DNA of 64,000 bases from Ophiura sarsii (GCA_035610835.1 CM069452.1:26641143-26705142); one strand, 5' to 3'; counted from the stretch's first letter, positions 48,391 through 60,118 are shown. Made by a program: numbers and translations. The notes: generated by a model from the letters alone, not told the origin.

Positions 48391-50920
48391 AACGTCTCAC
48401 TAAACATATCGTTAAAGTAACCATATTGGTGATAATGTTGTATCTTTAGTTTTATCAGCAGCGGTTCTTAATTTAAATCAATAGTTTTTGAAGAAATGCT
48501 TTATGTGAAATAAATTTGCTAACAATGTTTGTTAGCGATTATTACATTTAGGATCTTTACATCACACACGATTAAAGGTAAACATTTTTCATATAATTTT
48601 CTCATCAACGTACGCACCCCCTTCAATACTAATCCGTTAAGTATCTTAAAAAGTGTGCGCTAGAATCCCTCACCGGCGTTAATTTTCTATTTGGGATATA
48701 TAAGAACCGACAGTAATAAATAGAACGTGTTTCTTTAGGGCTTCTAGTGATTCCAAGTAGACGGTGTTTTAATCGGTATTCACTATTCATTACCTCATGA
48801 ACATGTAATGTCAGATGCGCCCAAATGAAATGTCTTATATTCGTAAACAGTACGCGGGCGCATGTATTTGAAATACAACAGTATGACTGCGGCGAGGACC
48901 TAATTAGGCCCTGGTTGTTTATTATCACTTTTCGACCAGTATAGTAAAGATTCTTTTAATCAGCATCTTAAACATTCGCAGGTGTTTATTTGTCGTCCTT
49001 TTCCTTATTTGAAACAGTTTGAGACTTAGGCTGATACTTTCGCCCTGAATCTGTATACCAGCATAGATACAACGGCAGTCAGACGAGATTATGATAGTGA
49101 TCATTTGATTGGCTTAATTTGTAAGTGACACATCTAATTCATATTCACAAGACTTTATTTGGGGCTTGGGGATTCACCTTGGTTCTGTTGGATAGATTGA
49201 TTCATTATCACCAAAGGGGAAGAGCATATCGATTGTTAAACACATCTGCAATATATCCCTCTCATAATCTCCTTAAAAAGAGTTATGAAGGAAGAATATT
49301 AAAGAGCTATGTTTCAAAAGAAATCAGCTCCAAATAAGTGAAATAGGAGAAAAGCAAAGTTTTTTAAATTAAGGATGTTGCACTTCTTTGATTATGCTAA
49401 TTTTCTGCCATATGAAAGATATCATACGTGTAAGCTTAAAAACAGGTTTGATTTCATTTTTTGATTTTCACTGTATTTCCTATGTCATTCTTTATTTTCG
49501 GAAACTAGTGGAGTTGATCCCTTTTGGAACATAAATGTTTCGACCAATTTTCAAAAACCACTTTATTAAACAATCGTTATTTTCAATTAAGGTTCAAATT
49601 TCCGGAAACTTACGGAAATTACCGGACATTTCCGGAAATTACAGAGGGCCATAACTTTTGACCCGAACATGCTAAAGATGTAGAATAAAGTTTAAAAGAT
49701 GTATTTCGTAACTCTCTTTCATGTTCTGCACCTAACTCAATTTCGACAAAAAGTGGAGTTGATTCTATTTGGAATAGAGCTCTATCATATTATTTAAATG
49801 TTCTGTACGAGCTGATTTGTCGGTAATTATGGACAATTAAAACAAATGGTTTCAGGCCCGCGGAATTTCCCGCGGAAATTCCTTGGACATGAAACGATTT
49901 GTTGTGATTTTACACAATAACCTCAACACAGGGTGAACCTCTTATTGTATATATTCTTTAGAATCCGCATATGTAATGCATGCATACATGTTTAACATAG
50001 TTCTCAACAATGTATACACATTATGCTACACTTGCTTAGTTTGTCTGTAAGAGAATTCATCAGAAACGTTTGTATATAATGTGTTTGTAATAAACAGGAA
50101 GTGACACTAGGAGATTACATACTAGCTGTGTTCTGACACATTTACATTCATAACGTGATTTAAAGGTGATTTAAGATACAACAATTCCCCGTCAAGCTTT
50201 GCCTATATAGCAGAAAGAATTACCTAGCTTTTTGTTATATTAAAGAAGGTTTGCGCGCAATAGTTTACAAAAACGCCTCAGATATTATCAACATACGCAA
50301 CGCGCAACGGACAACTTCCATGTGATGTCTTACAATCGGCAATGGATAACTTGCGCGCATTAAATTGATAGCACGCGTACTGTGAATTAATTAAAACGCA
50401 CAATTATTGTATGCACATTGAAAGAATGTCTTTAGAATACATAACGAGAGGCTTGGACTCCCCTCGCAACCATTCAGTGCGCATTTATACATAGGCGGTA
50501 GAAATAAATTAAGCAGGAAGTCGTGATCTCCCTAAACCTCACGCCCCCGCCTGTGCGACCCCCGTAACCTTTTGCAAGTTTCACATAGAACACATGTATT
50601 AAATATACGGTTCTCTGTCCCCTAAATAAATCTCCCTCACTGTGACTGCTCTGTGAAAGGCTGTGAAAGGCTCCCTCACGGTGACTGTTCCCAATCAGAC
50701 TGCTCCCCATCCTCTGATCATATCAGGAGAAAAGGGGTCTACTGGCATTGGATTTGACCTTTCGACCTCCGTATACTGTTACACTGTGCTGCATCCTAAA
50801 AACTGGATGCATGCGCAAATGAGCAAATTGTTCGTGTGGGGTTCAAAATTGACCAATGGCAGACATGATAAATACGAAGTATATGAATATTTGTATACCG
50901 TCTTAGCAAGTTTTTTGAAC
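48391..50920. other. intergenic, TTTCCGGAAA-type palindromes near 49.6 kb
   Basis: No gene. At about 49595-49645 the string TTTCCGGAAA or close variants occurs four times in 50 bp, and GGAATTTCCCGCGGAAATTCC-like dyads follow near 49860. This may be a decayed repeat. Confidence 0.4.
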
Positions 50921-50924
50921 ATCA

Positions 50925-50998
50925 CCCGTGTTAGCTTAGGCGGTAGAGAGCATCAGATTTGGACGCACGCGGCTCGGGTTCGATCCGCGGCGCATGCG
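50925..50998 (+). mobile_element. tRNA-like SINE head
   Basis: A box TAGCTTAGGCGG at 50932-50943 and B box GGTTCGATCC at 50977-50986 are 45 bp apart, the normal tRNA spacing. Four of five T-stem pairs hold, but the acceptor ends do not pair well. It is therefore read as a tRNA-derived SINE or tRNA pseudogene, not a functional tRNA. No body sequence could be assigned. Confidence 0.55.
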
Positions 50999-52191
50999 AA
51001 CACTGATTTCCAACTTAAATTTGACCCGTTTTTCTTCCCTGATAGTTTAATTCACAAAAACACGCCCGGGGAGTTAGGGTTAAGCTCAATGACCAAAATT
51101 GCTTATCTTTTCTCAAAATAAAGAAATACATAAGAGCTCAGAAATAATCAAAAGGAAGAAAATGAAAGTAAGATAACAAATAAAAACTCCGAAGTAACAT
51201 CTTGCTCACGTGAGACGATATTCAGAAATGTTATTAATCCGTCGAGTTTTGTTTGTAACGAAATACCAACTGTAATTAACTTGAGTAATCGATTTGATCA
51301 TCGCAGTAAATCAAGCAGTTATTACCAAAAGAAATGTAATACGTTTGATTAAAGAGCCCGCGTTATTGATATTTTTTGAATAAACACAATCCTCGCTTTA
51401 TCAGTGTTTTGAAAGTTATAAGTTAACTCACATGAGACAAATATGACCGTTTTACTTGTCTGTCAATATACAGAGTAATGAAGAATTCCGTTCTGTAAGT
51501 TGATTGTTTGATGTTCGTCAAACTTAGTCAAGCATTTATGAAAAGATGGAATAAAGAGATCATCAGTTTTGTTCAATTAATATTAATAAATTATTCGCAA
51601 AAAAAGTGATTTGTAGGTTTTAATAATGGAATATTTAATTTAAAAGAAATCGTTCAATGTGTATAAATTCTACCATTAGGGACACAGAATTGGCAACTGT
51701 GACAACATATCATACACTCTATGATAATTATACTAAAGGTATTATATTTCATAACGGAACATTATAACACCTAGTGGATAATCTATAGTGTGTTGAGTTT
51801 GATATGATGATACTTCTTGGGTACGGGTGGCCCTAATTTGCTATCAGGAGAATCATGGGCAAAATGTCATTCAATAATCATACCAATTACATACAACTGT
51901 ACCATGACGCATGAATTTTTCATTATCCACATCGTTTTTTTCAATGTTACATTTATATATCTATTTGACTTAAGTTTCATGCTTTTCAAATGGGACGGTC
52001 GATTTTAACAATCTGATGCTAAAATAATAATGATTACGATTTTGGACAACCTTTTATGTATTATTTTGTTCAGTTTCAAAATGCAACAACTTTACCAAAT
52101 AGTAATAACTAGATAACGGTACCATGAAGCATTGGTTGCCTTCACATTTGGGTAAGAAATATTTTAAATATCTATTTTACTAACCTATATT

Positions 52192-53389
52192 CGGCCGAGT
52201 GCACCAATGACGGGTAGCTGAAGAATAGCGCTACCTCGCTAGTAACTGAGGCGTAACCCAAAATTTTGAGAGCGCCAATGCCGGGTAAGCTACTAGGCTA
52301 GTAACTGGCGGGTAATTTACGCTAAATGTTATACCTGACCGGACCCAAGAGTAAGTTGGGGCATAACATTTTATGCCACAAGTCAGTCGATTCTAGCAGT
52401 AGCGTAAATTTGTTGTGAACATTGGAGGGGATGATTCGCTGATGCTGAAAGACCAATTTCGCTTGCATGCCCAGGGGATGTATATTTGAAGTGGAATGTG
52501 ACCCCTCATAAGCTGAAATATTTTATATTTTGAAAATCCATTCATGCAATTTGGGGATTTTTTTAGTCAAAATTTAGATCAACTCCTTTTGCCCATTCAA
52601 ACACTAATCGCACCGACTTTGGGTCATATTTTGACCAAAATGTACTATAATTGTCCAAGGATCTTAAATAATGACTAAATAAATAAACTTATTATTGTTT
52701 TTATTAATTAAAACTGAAGTTTCAACATTATTGTGAGTGGAAGGGTATAACTAGAAGGAAAAAAAATAAAAGTATATCGTGCCGTGCGTGGTCTGGGAAT
52801 CGAACCGGGGTCCTGCGGTTAACAGGCAAAGGACAAGGTATCCATGCCATGGAAGTAAGCGTGTAAAGAGGTGTGTTATAATTGTATATAATTGTTTGCA
52901 TCGGGTGCTTGTGTTTGTCATTAAAATTGTGCTTTTTGGTGCAATACCCCTCGCCCAAAATATGTTTGTAATGTCTTGATAGTCCTTATTTTTGAAAAAG
53001 CGTTGAACAAATTCGAAATTTTTTGCTAAAGAAATACCGTCATTTTTGTTCGGAACGCAAGCCGACTCAACGTGATGATTTATGTTAATTATGTACACTC
53101 ACCTATGACCTAGCGAGTGACGACACATTTTAAATATTACGGAGGACCACTCACGTCAGTATTTTACAGTAACCTATAGGTTAACACTTCGCATATGCGC
53201 CAATTAATTTTGTAAGGGGACGATGCTGATTAATGTGGATATTTACCTCGCTAGTTACTATTCTGTTGTTATTCGCCAGTTGTGCTCTAAGAATTACATC
53301 GTTAGTAAGTTACGCTACAGTTACAGCATAACTACTAGGGAGGTAGCTTACCTCCCTATTAAGTTACCCGTCATTGGTGCACTCGGCCG
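52192..53389. mobile_element. 1.2-kb TIR element carrying a tRNA-like sequence
   Basis: The ends begin CGGCCGAGTGCACCAATGAC on each strand, with about 25 bp of perfect inverted repeat and further patchy similarity inward (GCTACCTC, CTAGTAACT). ATT flanks both ends, suggesting a 3-bp target duplication. No transposase frame is visible. It is absent from the paralogous stretch of segmental copy 1. The superfamily is uncertain; a 3-bp target would allow Harbinger- or CACTA-type. Confidence 0.8.
52785..52858 (-). tRNA. tRNA-Asn-like sequence, probably pseudogene
   Basis: On the minus strand, TGGCATGGATACC stands in the A-box position, GCCTGTTAACCGC looks like an anticodon loop with GTT, and GGTTCGATTCC at 52796-52806 is a perfect B box. 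The D arm is unusual and the acceptor stem is not clearly paired. It lies inside the TIR element at 52192-53389. A captured tRNA or SINE fragment is more likely than a working gene. Confidence 0.4.
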
Positions 53390-53599
53390 ATTATGAGTAT
53401 TATTCTCAATTTTTGACTCATCCGGTATGTTAACCTTCACCTCATTTAGTGATTTAGTATCTACTCAGTGTCCCATGTGATTTAATAATGCACATTATGG
53501 TTCCGTCCCCTTTATATTCTGAGATTTTTCTAACCACGCTTATGGGGCAGTATCTGGGGGTACAAATAATGATTTTGTTTCTCCCAACAACTTAATTTA

Positions 53600-54140
53600 T
53601 TGCACCAGCTGTTAGTGCCTACGGCACTTTGGGTACTTGCTCTGGCCGTTTCGACGCTGGTTTTGACCAACTAGAGTTTTTGTAACCAGGCCTTCACTAG
53701 TGGGGTTATTGTGATATTTACTCAATGCAGATTTTGTTAATTTTTCGTGATTTTAAGGACCAGTGGCGTAGCCAGAGGGGGACGAGGGGGGCGATCACCC
53801 CCAATATTGACGTCGTGTCGGCTGAGATTGGCACTGTCGGTTCATTTGACCAAAAGAATCATGGAATTATGATGGTCATAAGTACACAGATGAAAAAAAA
53901 TCGCGCGCTATGCGCGAATATGTCTTCCCAAAATGCAATATTCTTTGGTACAAGCTTGTTTAGAGCCAAAATGTAGCTCAATCGTGCTAAAAATAGGTGT
54001 AAAGTCGAAATTGTTCGCGCGCAACGTGCGCATTTCTTGACTCACAAATCTTGTCGGTTCATTCTCATTTCTCGCCATCAATACGAATAGCCTAGCTACG
54101 CCACTGTTATGGACAGAAATGAATAAATGACATAATATAC
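53600..54140 (-). mobile_element. SINE body, interrupted by hAT MITE
   Basis: 53610-53760 plus 54107-54140 align with 54255-54430. Shared strings are TGCCT(A/G)CGGC, CACTAGTGGGG and AATGCAGATTT, and the match resumes after the MITE with AAATGAA(T/C)AA. The tRNA head seen in the second copy is missing here. The orientation is taken from that copy. Confidence 0.65.
53761..54106. mobile_element. hAT-type MITE, second copy
   Basis: CAGTGGCGTAGCC at the left and GCTACGCCACTG at the right are inverted termini. Flanking 8-mers TTAAGGAC (53753-53760) and TTATGGAC (54107-54114) are an 8-bp target duplication with one later change. The interior matches 17198-17496 (GATTGGCACTGTCGGTTCAT, ACAAGCTTGTTTAGAGCCAA). 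Non-autonomous. Confidence 0.93.
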
Positions 54141-54239
54141 CCACAAAATGGTTTTCTAATGATCAAATTCGGTTATATACATCCAATGTAATATGAACAA
54201 TAATTTTATTTCGAAGTTATAAATTTCAAATTCACTCTC

Positions 54240-54540
54240 CCAACTCTCTGAGTTATTGCGACGACACGTGAAGTGCCTGCGGCGCTTCGCAGTAAATCCG
54301 TTTCGGCCGTTGGAGCAGGGACGACTTGGTATTGTGTGGTAGGAAGGCTTTCCACTAGTGGGGGTTCTTGTGAAGAATAATAAATGCAGATTTGGCTGAT
54401 TTTCGTTATGTAAGCTACAAAAATGAACAATTGAGATAATATAAGAAAACGATCTCGCCCGGAAATCGAACCCAGGATTTGTTGCTTGCTTGGCAACTGC
54501 CTTATCCATTGGGCCACAAGACCTCGCATGGTAAAGCATC
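54240..54540 (-). mobile_element. tRNA-derived SINE with tRNA-Arg-like head
   Basis: On the minus strand an A box TGGCCCAATGGA (complement of 54505-54516) and a B box GGTTCGATTTC (complement of 54462-54472) have normal spacing. GTGGCCCAATGGATAAGG is typical of tRNA-Arg. The body extends towards lower coordinates and matches the interrupted copy at 53600-54140. Confidence 0.75.
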
Positions 54541-54731
54541 TGAAATTCGTATATGCCTATTATTTCTATGTATTTTCCCTCTACAGGGAGGACGGCACTT
54601 GATTATTACACTTGTATAGGCCCGAGCTACTCCGGGTAATACTTATGGCAGGGGACTGGGAAACGAGATCGCTTAGGTTTGAATTTCAGATGCTTTACCA
54701 TGCAAGGTCTTGTGGCCCAATGGATAAGGTA
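54497..54731. repeat. inverted repeat, arms of about 52 bp
   Basis: The left arm 54497-54549 (CTTATCCATTGGGCCACAAG ... GGTAAAGCATCTGAAATTC) is repeated as its inverse complement at 54680-54731. The arms include the 5' part of the SINE head with its A box. The spacer is about 130 bp. The right arm ends where sequence shared with segmental copy 1 (GATCCAGTTAATTAT) resumes. Confidence 0.9.
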
Positions 54732-54818
54732 TGATCCAGTTAATTATTTCCCCAATTCTTTTAAAACCTTGTCCATTCGATTACATTTCTTACGCGTGGC
54801 ACCCTTTAAATTATAAAC

Positions 54819-55320
54819 GGACTTTAAAACGATTCGGTTTCACCAAAGATGAGCTCAGTGTTGTATACAGTAGATATGTCAGACCAATTCTTGAGTACGC
54901 CGATGTGGTATAGAACTCGAGTGTTTCAGCTACTCAGTCTCAATAGAATCAACTCAAAAAGGGACATGCAGAATAATCCTTGGCCGTTATTATACTTCTT
55001 ACGAGGATGCTTTAAACATTTGTAAATTGCAATAATAGTAAGCCATCTGCCAGCCAGGACTATAGGTTAAAAACAGTCATGTGCCCTATTTTGTGCAGCT
55101 TTTAAATTAATAGGACCAAGATTTTTCTGCACCCACTTCTATTTTTATAATGGTATTTGAAAATGTTTTTTTTTTATCTACATGTGCAATATTCTCTTAT
55201 ATTTTAATTAATAAGTTACCTTGCCTTGTTTTTCAATGTTTTTTATCATGTAAATTTCATGTAAATTGGCCTTAGGGCCACGACTGTGAAATATTAATAA
55301 AATCAATCAATCAATCAATC
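54819..55320 (+). pseudogene. 5'-truncated LINE insertion with TSD and (AATC)n tail
   Basis: The insert opens with TLKRFGFTKDELSVVYSRYV and RPILEYADVV, the same reverse-transcriptase C-terminal region as 16895-17000, then decays into stops. Its 3' end reads GGCCTTAGGGCCACGACTGT and GAAATATTAATAAAATC with an AATC tail. TTATAAAC flanks it at 54811-54818 and 55321-55328, an 8-bp target duplication. The paralog in segmental copy 1 (about 32870-32880) is unoccupied. It is a dead, fairly young insertion. Confidence 0.93.
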
Positions 55321-56040
55321 TTATAAACCATCAATGAATCATACGTCCTTCTCTCGAAATAATTGACGTAATCTGTCTGCTTAGGAAGTCAGAACAATGC
55401 TGACTTCTTTAGTTATCAGATTTCCCAAACAGATTAATCTAACACAACGTTAAATTAGTTGTTATTTGCTGCTTGATCGCCTATAGCGTATGCGGGATCC
55501 AGACGGCACATTACTTAAAATTTAATTAGTTCTTCCTCGAACACCGTGCAGTTAGTTAACCAGTGACAGTTAGTTAACGTATTTGTAAAGAATTAAGTGT
55601 GAACATGTATCGCGTCATCAAAATGAACTTTAAAATTGACAAGTCGCAGTTTCCCTCTTGTTATTAGACCTTGTAAGTATCATGATTATTATTACTTTCA
55701 ATAGGGCGTCGTTTGAAAGCTTTAAAGAATGGGCTGTTTCTATTGATATTAACAATACATATTTCGTCGGTTAAGTTACGTAGTGACCGATGTTGATTTT
55801 TGTCATTTTTATGAACATTGACTAAGCGATTTTACCAAGTTGTAAAAGTTCAATATGCATAATTTATTAGTCAATATAAAATGATCCAACTTGTTATTGT
55901 TCTTCTCTTGCTGATTAAATATCGGCAACATATTTGATTATGTGTTGTTCTGAGGCCAGTATCCGTATGTAATACACCCGATAATTTGAGACTTGCTCCT
56001 AACATGTAAATTTGTATATGACAGATCATATTGTTCTCTA

Positions 56041-56986
56041 AATGTAATCTGATAGAAGAAAAACAAATACAAAACAACCAGTAGTGCCCTGCCCTAATAA
56101 CTTTTCAAAGAATTCTTGGTGTTGATTGAACTCGGTTTTCTAGGCATGTGACTACTTTCAGATTCAATAGTATTTTCGAATTCTAAACAGTGATGGCAAA
56201 TGTATTTTGTTTTATTTAAGTCAGCTTGTTTTTAATAAATCAGTAGGATATGAACTTTATTATTTATGGATCACGACGGAAACTTCCTGTCAAATAAGCA
56301 GATTTTGAAATATTATGCTTTTTATTACGATATATCGCTGCTTAGAAATATCGATATAGTTATTGACGTTTTAGTTCTTTTATTACCATACGTTAAAGAG
56401 AATCAGTTAATAGTCGTTCCAGAAATTCTCTCAGCACTGTGTAAGTACTAATAAAATACATGAGCAGTGATCATACACAACTCTGTAATTACAATATGAG
56501 ATTGTATTACTTGCATAATAGGATGCCAATAGTCAATGGTCGTATAATAATATGACTCTATCAGCCTAAATGACCTATCCACATCGACTAAAATATAAAC
56601 AAACTTTCTATAAGATTGAAAAACTGGGTAGCGGCATGGTGTATAACTCCCAAGTATGTAAATGATCTCACTGAATACAATGTCATACTCTACAACACAT
56701 GTTAACAACGATTACATCTCATGATGCTTGCATACTTGATACTTCTAATCTACACCATGCCCTTACCAAAAAACGGTTAGTATAAATTAAATTATTATAT
56801 CATTGTTTAGATGGACCTGCCATCGCATTATCAATAACACATTGGATTGCACATGCAATAAAGACTAATTTACATTTCAGACCAAACATTGTGAAATATT
56901 TCTAGGAACACGTGAAAAACAATAGCTGGATTAATAAAACACATCAGCAAGTAAATGTTGCGATGCCAATTTTATAACGTGTCATA
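56041..56986. other. intergenic; one doubtful exon-like frame
   Basis: 56266-56444 is an open frame starting ATGGATCACGACGG and running into CTGTGTAAGTACT, a good 5' splice-site match. The peptide (KYYAFYYDISLLRNIDIVID) is not recognised. In a window with many open frames of this size, chance is the default explanation. Confidence 0.25.
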
Positions 56987-57858
56987 CATTGCCCACAGAC
57001 ACATCGAGGAAAAGCAAGGTACGACAAGAGGTGTGCTATTGCCTCCGAAAGCAAACGAGAGGAAGAACATTTTATTCATTTGAACAATCAAACTTTTCCA
57101 AAAATAATAGAACACATTAGTGTTACACACATTTTTCAGAATCAACTCTTAAGATAACCAATTGTTGGAAATGAATTTGGAGAAGGCTAGACGACGAACT
57201 CCTACCCCTGGGCTAGACACGGCCACACTAGGGATCAAATTCCGATATAAGAAATTGGTGGAAATGAAATTGGAGGAGGCTAGACGACGAACTCCTACCC
57301 CTGGGCTAGACACGGCCACACTAGGGATCAAATTCCGATATAAGATTTCTGAATTTTACAACACAACTGATTGATATCAATTCTAAATAATTCAATTTAT
57401 CAATATCAGATTTCTGAATTTTACAAAAAACAATGGTTGGTGATATAAGGACAAGCTTATCGACAATGCCCCTTGGACCTTGCGCTAGGCGGCGACAGGA
57501 GAATCACCTCTCAATAATTCAATTTATCAATAGAACATTTCTGACATTTACAATAACAATTGTTTGATATCAATTCAAAATAATTCAATTTATCAATATA
57601 AGATTTCTGAATTTTACAAAAAACAATGGTTGGTGATATAAGGACAAGCTTATCGACAATGCCCCTTGGACCTTGCGCTAGGCGGCGACAGGAGAATCAC
57701 CTCTCAATAAATCAATTTATCCATATGATTGGTAGGGCTAATTACATGGAATGATGTGACATGATTTATATATAAAATTATTATAGGATTTGTGAGCCCA
57801 AAACACATGGAAGCTATGCATTATTCACTAGTTTGTCAAAAGAAAAAAGAAACTATGC
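56987..57858. repeat. 872-bp direct repeat, copy 1
   Basis: Apparently identical to 58179-59050, with a constant 1192-bp offset at both edges and therefore no net indel. Internally it has a 93-bp tandem dimer (57162-57346) and a further pair of segments 192 bp apart, each carrying GGTTGGTGATATAAGGACAA and CTTGCGCTAGGCGGCGACAG. Confidence 0.96.
57162..57346 (+). repeat. 93-bp tandem dimer (31 codons)
   Basis: The two 93-bp units are in frame with each other and encode (V/L)EM(K/N)LE-type, then ARRRTPTPGLDTATLGIKF segments within the open frame 57162-57374. The opposite strand is open too. The same arrangement is at 58354-58538. It is probably a minisatellite that happens to lack stops. Confidence 0.85.
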
Positions 57859-58178
57859 ACTAAGCCTACATGTAAGACATGCAATAAGCAAGTACGGTAA
57901 AACAACTGAGGGGTGAGGTGGGTGGGAAAAAATTAATTTATGTCCAAGAAAGAACGTCCAATTCGGATGCCGACAACGGAGGTTATGACTCAGTAAGGAA
58001 AACTGATTGCTGCTCGCAAGGCACGCAGGGAGGGACGCACACAAAAGGAATGGCCATCTATTGTTACTGTGGAATCAGGCGAGGAAAACGCGCGAAACAG
58101 AGACACAAGTTGACAGAGGTACGGGACTCTGCGCCGTGAGCAAAAGCGATTTATACAGATTTCATCTGAATAAATCGT
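57859..58178. repeat. linker between the 872-bp repeats
   Basis: 57859-57926 is seen only here. 57927-58182 is repeated exactly at 62536-62791. The junction with copy 2 of the 872-bp repeat shares the bases CATT. Confidence 0.9.
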
Positions 58179-59050
58179 CATTGCCCACAGACACATCGAG
58201 GAAAAGCAAGGTACGACAAGAGGTGTGCTATTGCCTCCGAAAGCAAACGAGAGGAAGAACATTTTATTCATTTGAACAATCAAACTTTTCCAAAAATAAT
58301 AGAACACATTAGTGTTACACACATTTTTCAGAATCAACTCTTAAGATAACCAATTGTTGGAAATGAATTTGGAGAAGGCTAGACGACGAACTCCTACCCC
58401 TGGGCTAGACACGGCCACACTAGGGATCAAATTCCGATATAAGAAATTGGTGGAAATGAAATTGGAGGAGGCTAGACGACGAACTCCTACCCCTGGGCTA
58501 GACACGGCCACACTAGGGATCAAATTCCGATATAAGATTTCTGAATTTTACAACACAACTGATTGATATCAATTCTAAATAATTCAATTTATCAATATCA
58601 GATTTCTGAATTTTACAAAAAACAATGGTTGGTGATATAAGGACAAGCTTATCGACAATGCCCCTTGGACCTTGCGCTAGGCGGCGACAGGAGAATCACC
58701 TCTCAATAATTCAATTTATCAATAGAACATTTCTGACATTTACAATAACAATTGTTTGATATCAATTCAAAATAATTCAATTTATCAATATAAGATTTCT
58801 GAATTTTACAAAAAACAATGGTTGGTGATATAAGGACAAGCTTATCGACAATGCCCCTTGGACCTTGCGCTAGGCGGCGACAGGAGAATCACCTCTCAAT
58901 AAATCAATTTATCCATATGATTGGTAGGGCTAATTACATGGAATGATGTGACATGATTTATATATAAAATTATTATAGGATTTGTGAGCCCAAAACACAT
59001 GGAAGCTATGCATTATTCACTAGTTTGTCAAAAGAAAAAAGAAACTATGC
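58179..59050. repeat. 872-bp direct repeat, copy 2
   Basis: Matches 56987-57858 with no difference noticed by eye, including both internal tandem dimers. The match stops at AACTATGC. The next sequence, CAAACAAGTTTGACACG, is unrelated to what follows copy 1. Confidence 0.96.
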
Positions 59051-59098
59051 CAAACAAGTTTGACACGAAAGGGCGCCGAAAGGGGGAAACTTGCCAAA

Positions 59099-59101
59099 CC
59101 C

Positions 59102-59133
<32 letters not shown>

Positions 59134-59134
59134 T
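59099..59134 (+). repeat. C11-T25 homopolymer
   Basis: Eleven Cs followed by about 25 Ts directly downstream of the 872-bp repeat. The T run could be the reverse-strand poly-A tail of a retrocopy, but no element body was identified. Confidence 0.85.
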
Positions 59135-60118
59135 GTGGTTGTTGTCACATACAATCAAGGAGCAAGAATAACAATTTAGCTAGACGACCATTAGCTATAT
59201 ATATGGTTGCATTGAAATAGATGTCCGGTAGGCCCTATCTATAAATATTGTTGCGTTGGGTAAATCGCGGTTTCCCAAGTTAATCGTCGGAACTATTCAA
59301 TGATGATAAGTTTTGTTAATATGTGAAGCATATATCGACGTATGTTAAATATGTAATCGTTACTTTTTCACAATCTACTCACACGCACGACGACGAAAGT
59401 TCTGGTATCCAAATACCGACTAGTGTCAATTCGTAAAATCCGATACGTTCGATCTAGACGTCCCGGCTAGACGTCCAACGGAGCCACATAGGGCGTTATA
59501 ATTCCCGCATGACTTTCACCAGTTATTCCAGACCTTATTCACGAATGATTGAGCTACAGTGAAAAACTACGACTTCTTCGGTAGTAAGAATGACGTAATA
59601 ACCGTCAGAAAAACGTAATTTGCAATTATTTTGCAAGTCGCTGAACGACCAAATAAGATGGAACTTGCAGTACGGCCATTTCACATAGCCACCGCAATGG
59701 ATACGGATTTTGTACTTATGGCCTGGTGTTGACCCTCTTATTCGTGATACTGATGGTTCTATCCCGAAAGCGAGAGAACATTCTTTCCCCGCCAAAACGG
59801 GACAGGAAGTGTTGTACATAGACTCTGATAGTTTTCATAGTCTTGCGTTCCTTTTCAGTGTTCCGGGCTATCATACGTTTCGTTATGTAACGTTGATCAT
59901 TTGTCTGATGAATTGATGTCACCACGTCTTTTGTATACATTTGGTAATCAGCTGGGCTGGACATAATTGTAATAATACAACTAATTCGCGGACCATCCAA
60001 TTCACGCACTAATCCTGTCTCGCATTGATGTACCCATCCACATACGCAACCCTGTGCACACACGCTACCGGTTATATCTGAAATAAATAATGCGAGAAAC
60101 GGATCAGATCATCTATTT
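59135..60118. other. intergenic, nothing recognised
   Basis: Overlapping open frames at 59535-59819, 59710-59916 and 59716-60063 on both strands match no known family. Confidence 0.45.

Larger units (their letters stand above)
46590..56040. repeat. segmental duplication, copy 2
   Basis: Collinear with 25385-37190 block by block, as listed for copy 1. Shared landmarks include CAACGCGCAAGA, GTCACGCAGCTTATGTCAAA (27974 and 47718), GGATTATTAGACGACAAT (28634 and 48295), AATCCGTCGAGTTTTGT (30279 and 51237) and ATTTCGTCGGT (36915 and 55760). It carries private insertions: a Penelope-like tail, a 1.2-kb TIR element, a hAT MITE, a SINE and a LINE fragment. A short continuation reappears at 63205-63395 after a younger repeat block. 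Confidence 0.85.

Noticed and set aside
50663..51121. 152-codon plus-strand frame as a gene
   Set aside because: It runs through the tRNA-like sequence at 50925-50998 and into the dispersed TTTTCTCAAAAT repeat, so it is assembled from repeat sequence. The peptide is not recognised.
54156..54539. Minus-strand frames of 107-127 codons as genes
   Set aside because: They lie on the tRNA-derived SINE, including its A and B boxes, and overlap each other in different phases.
57990..58337. Minus-strand 115-codon frame as a gene
   Set aside because: It spans the junction between the linker and the second 872-bp repeat. The opposite strand is open too, and the copy at 62.6 kb keeps only part of it.
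58678..58885. CTTGCGCTAGGCGGCGACAG blocks as a tRNA or other RNA gene
   Set aside because: No cloverleaf or box pattern can be drawn. They are part of the internal tandem repeats of the 872-bp unit.
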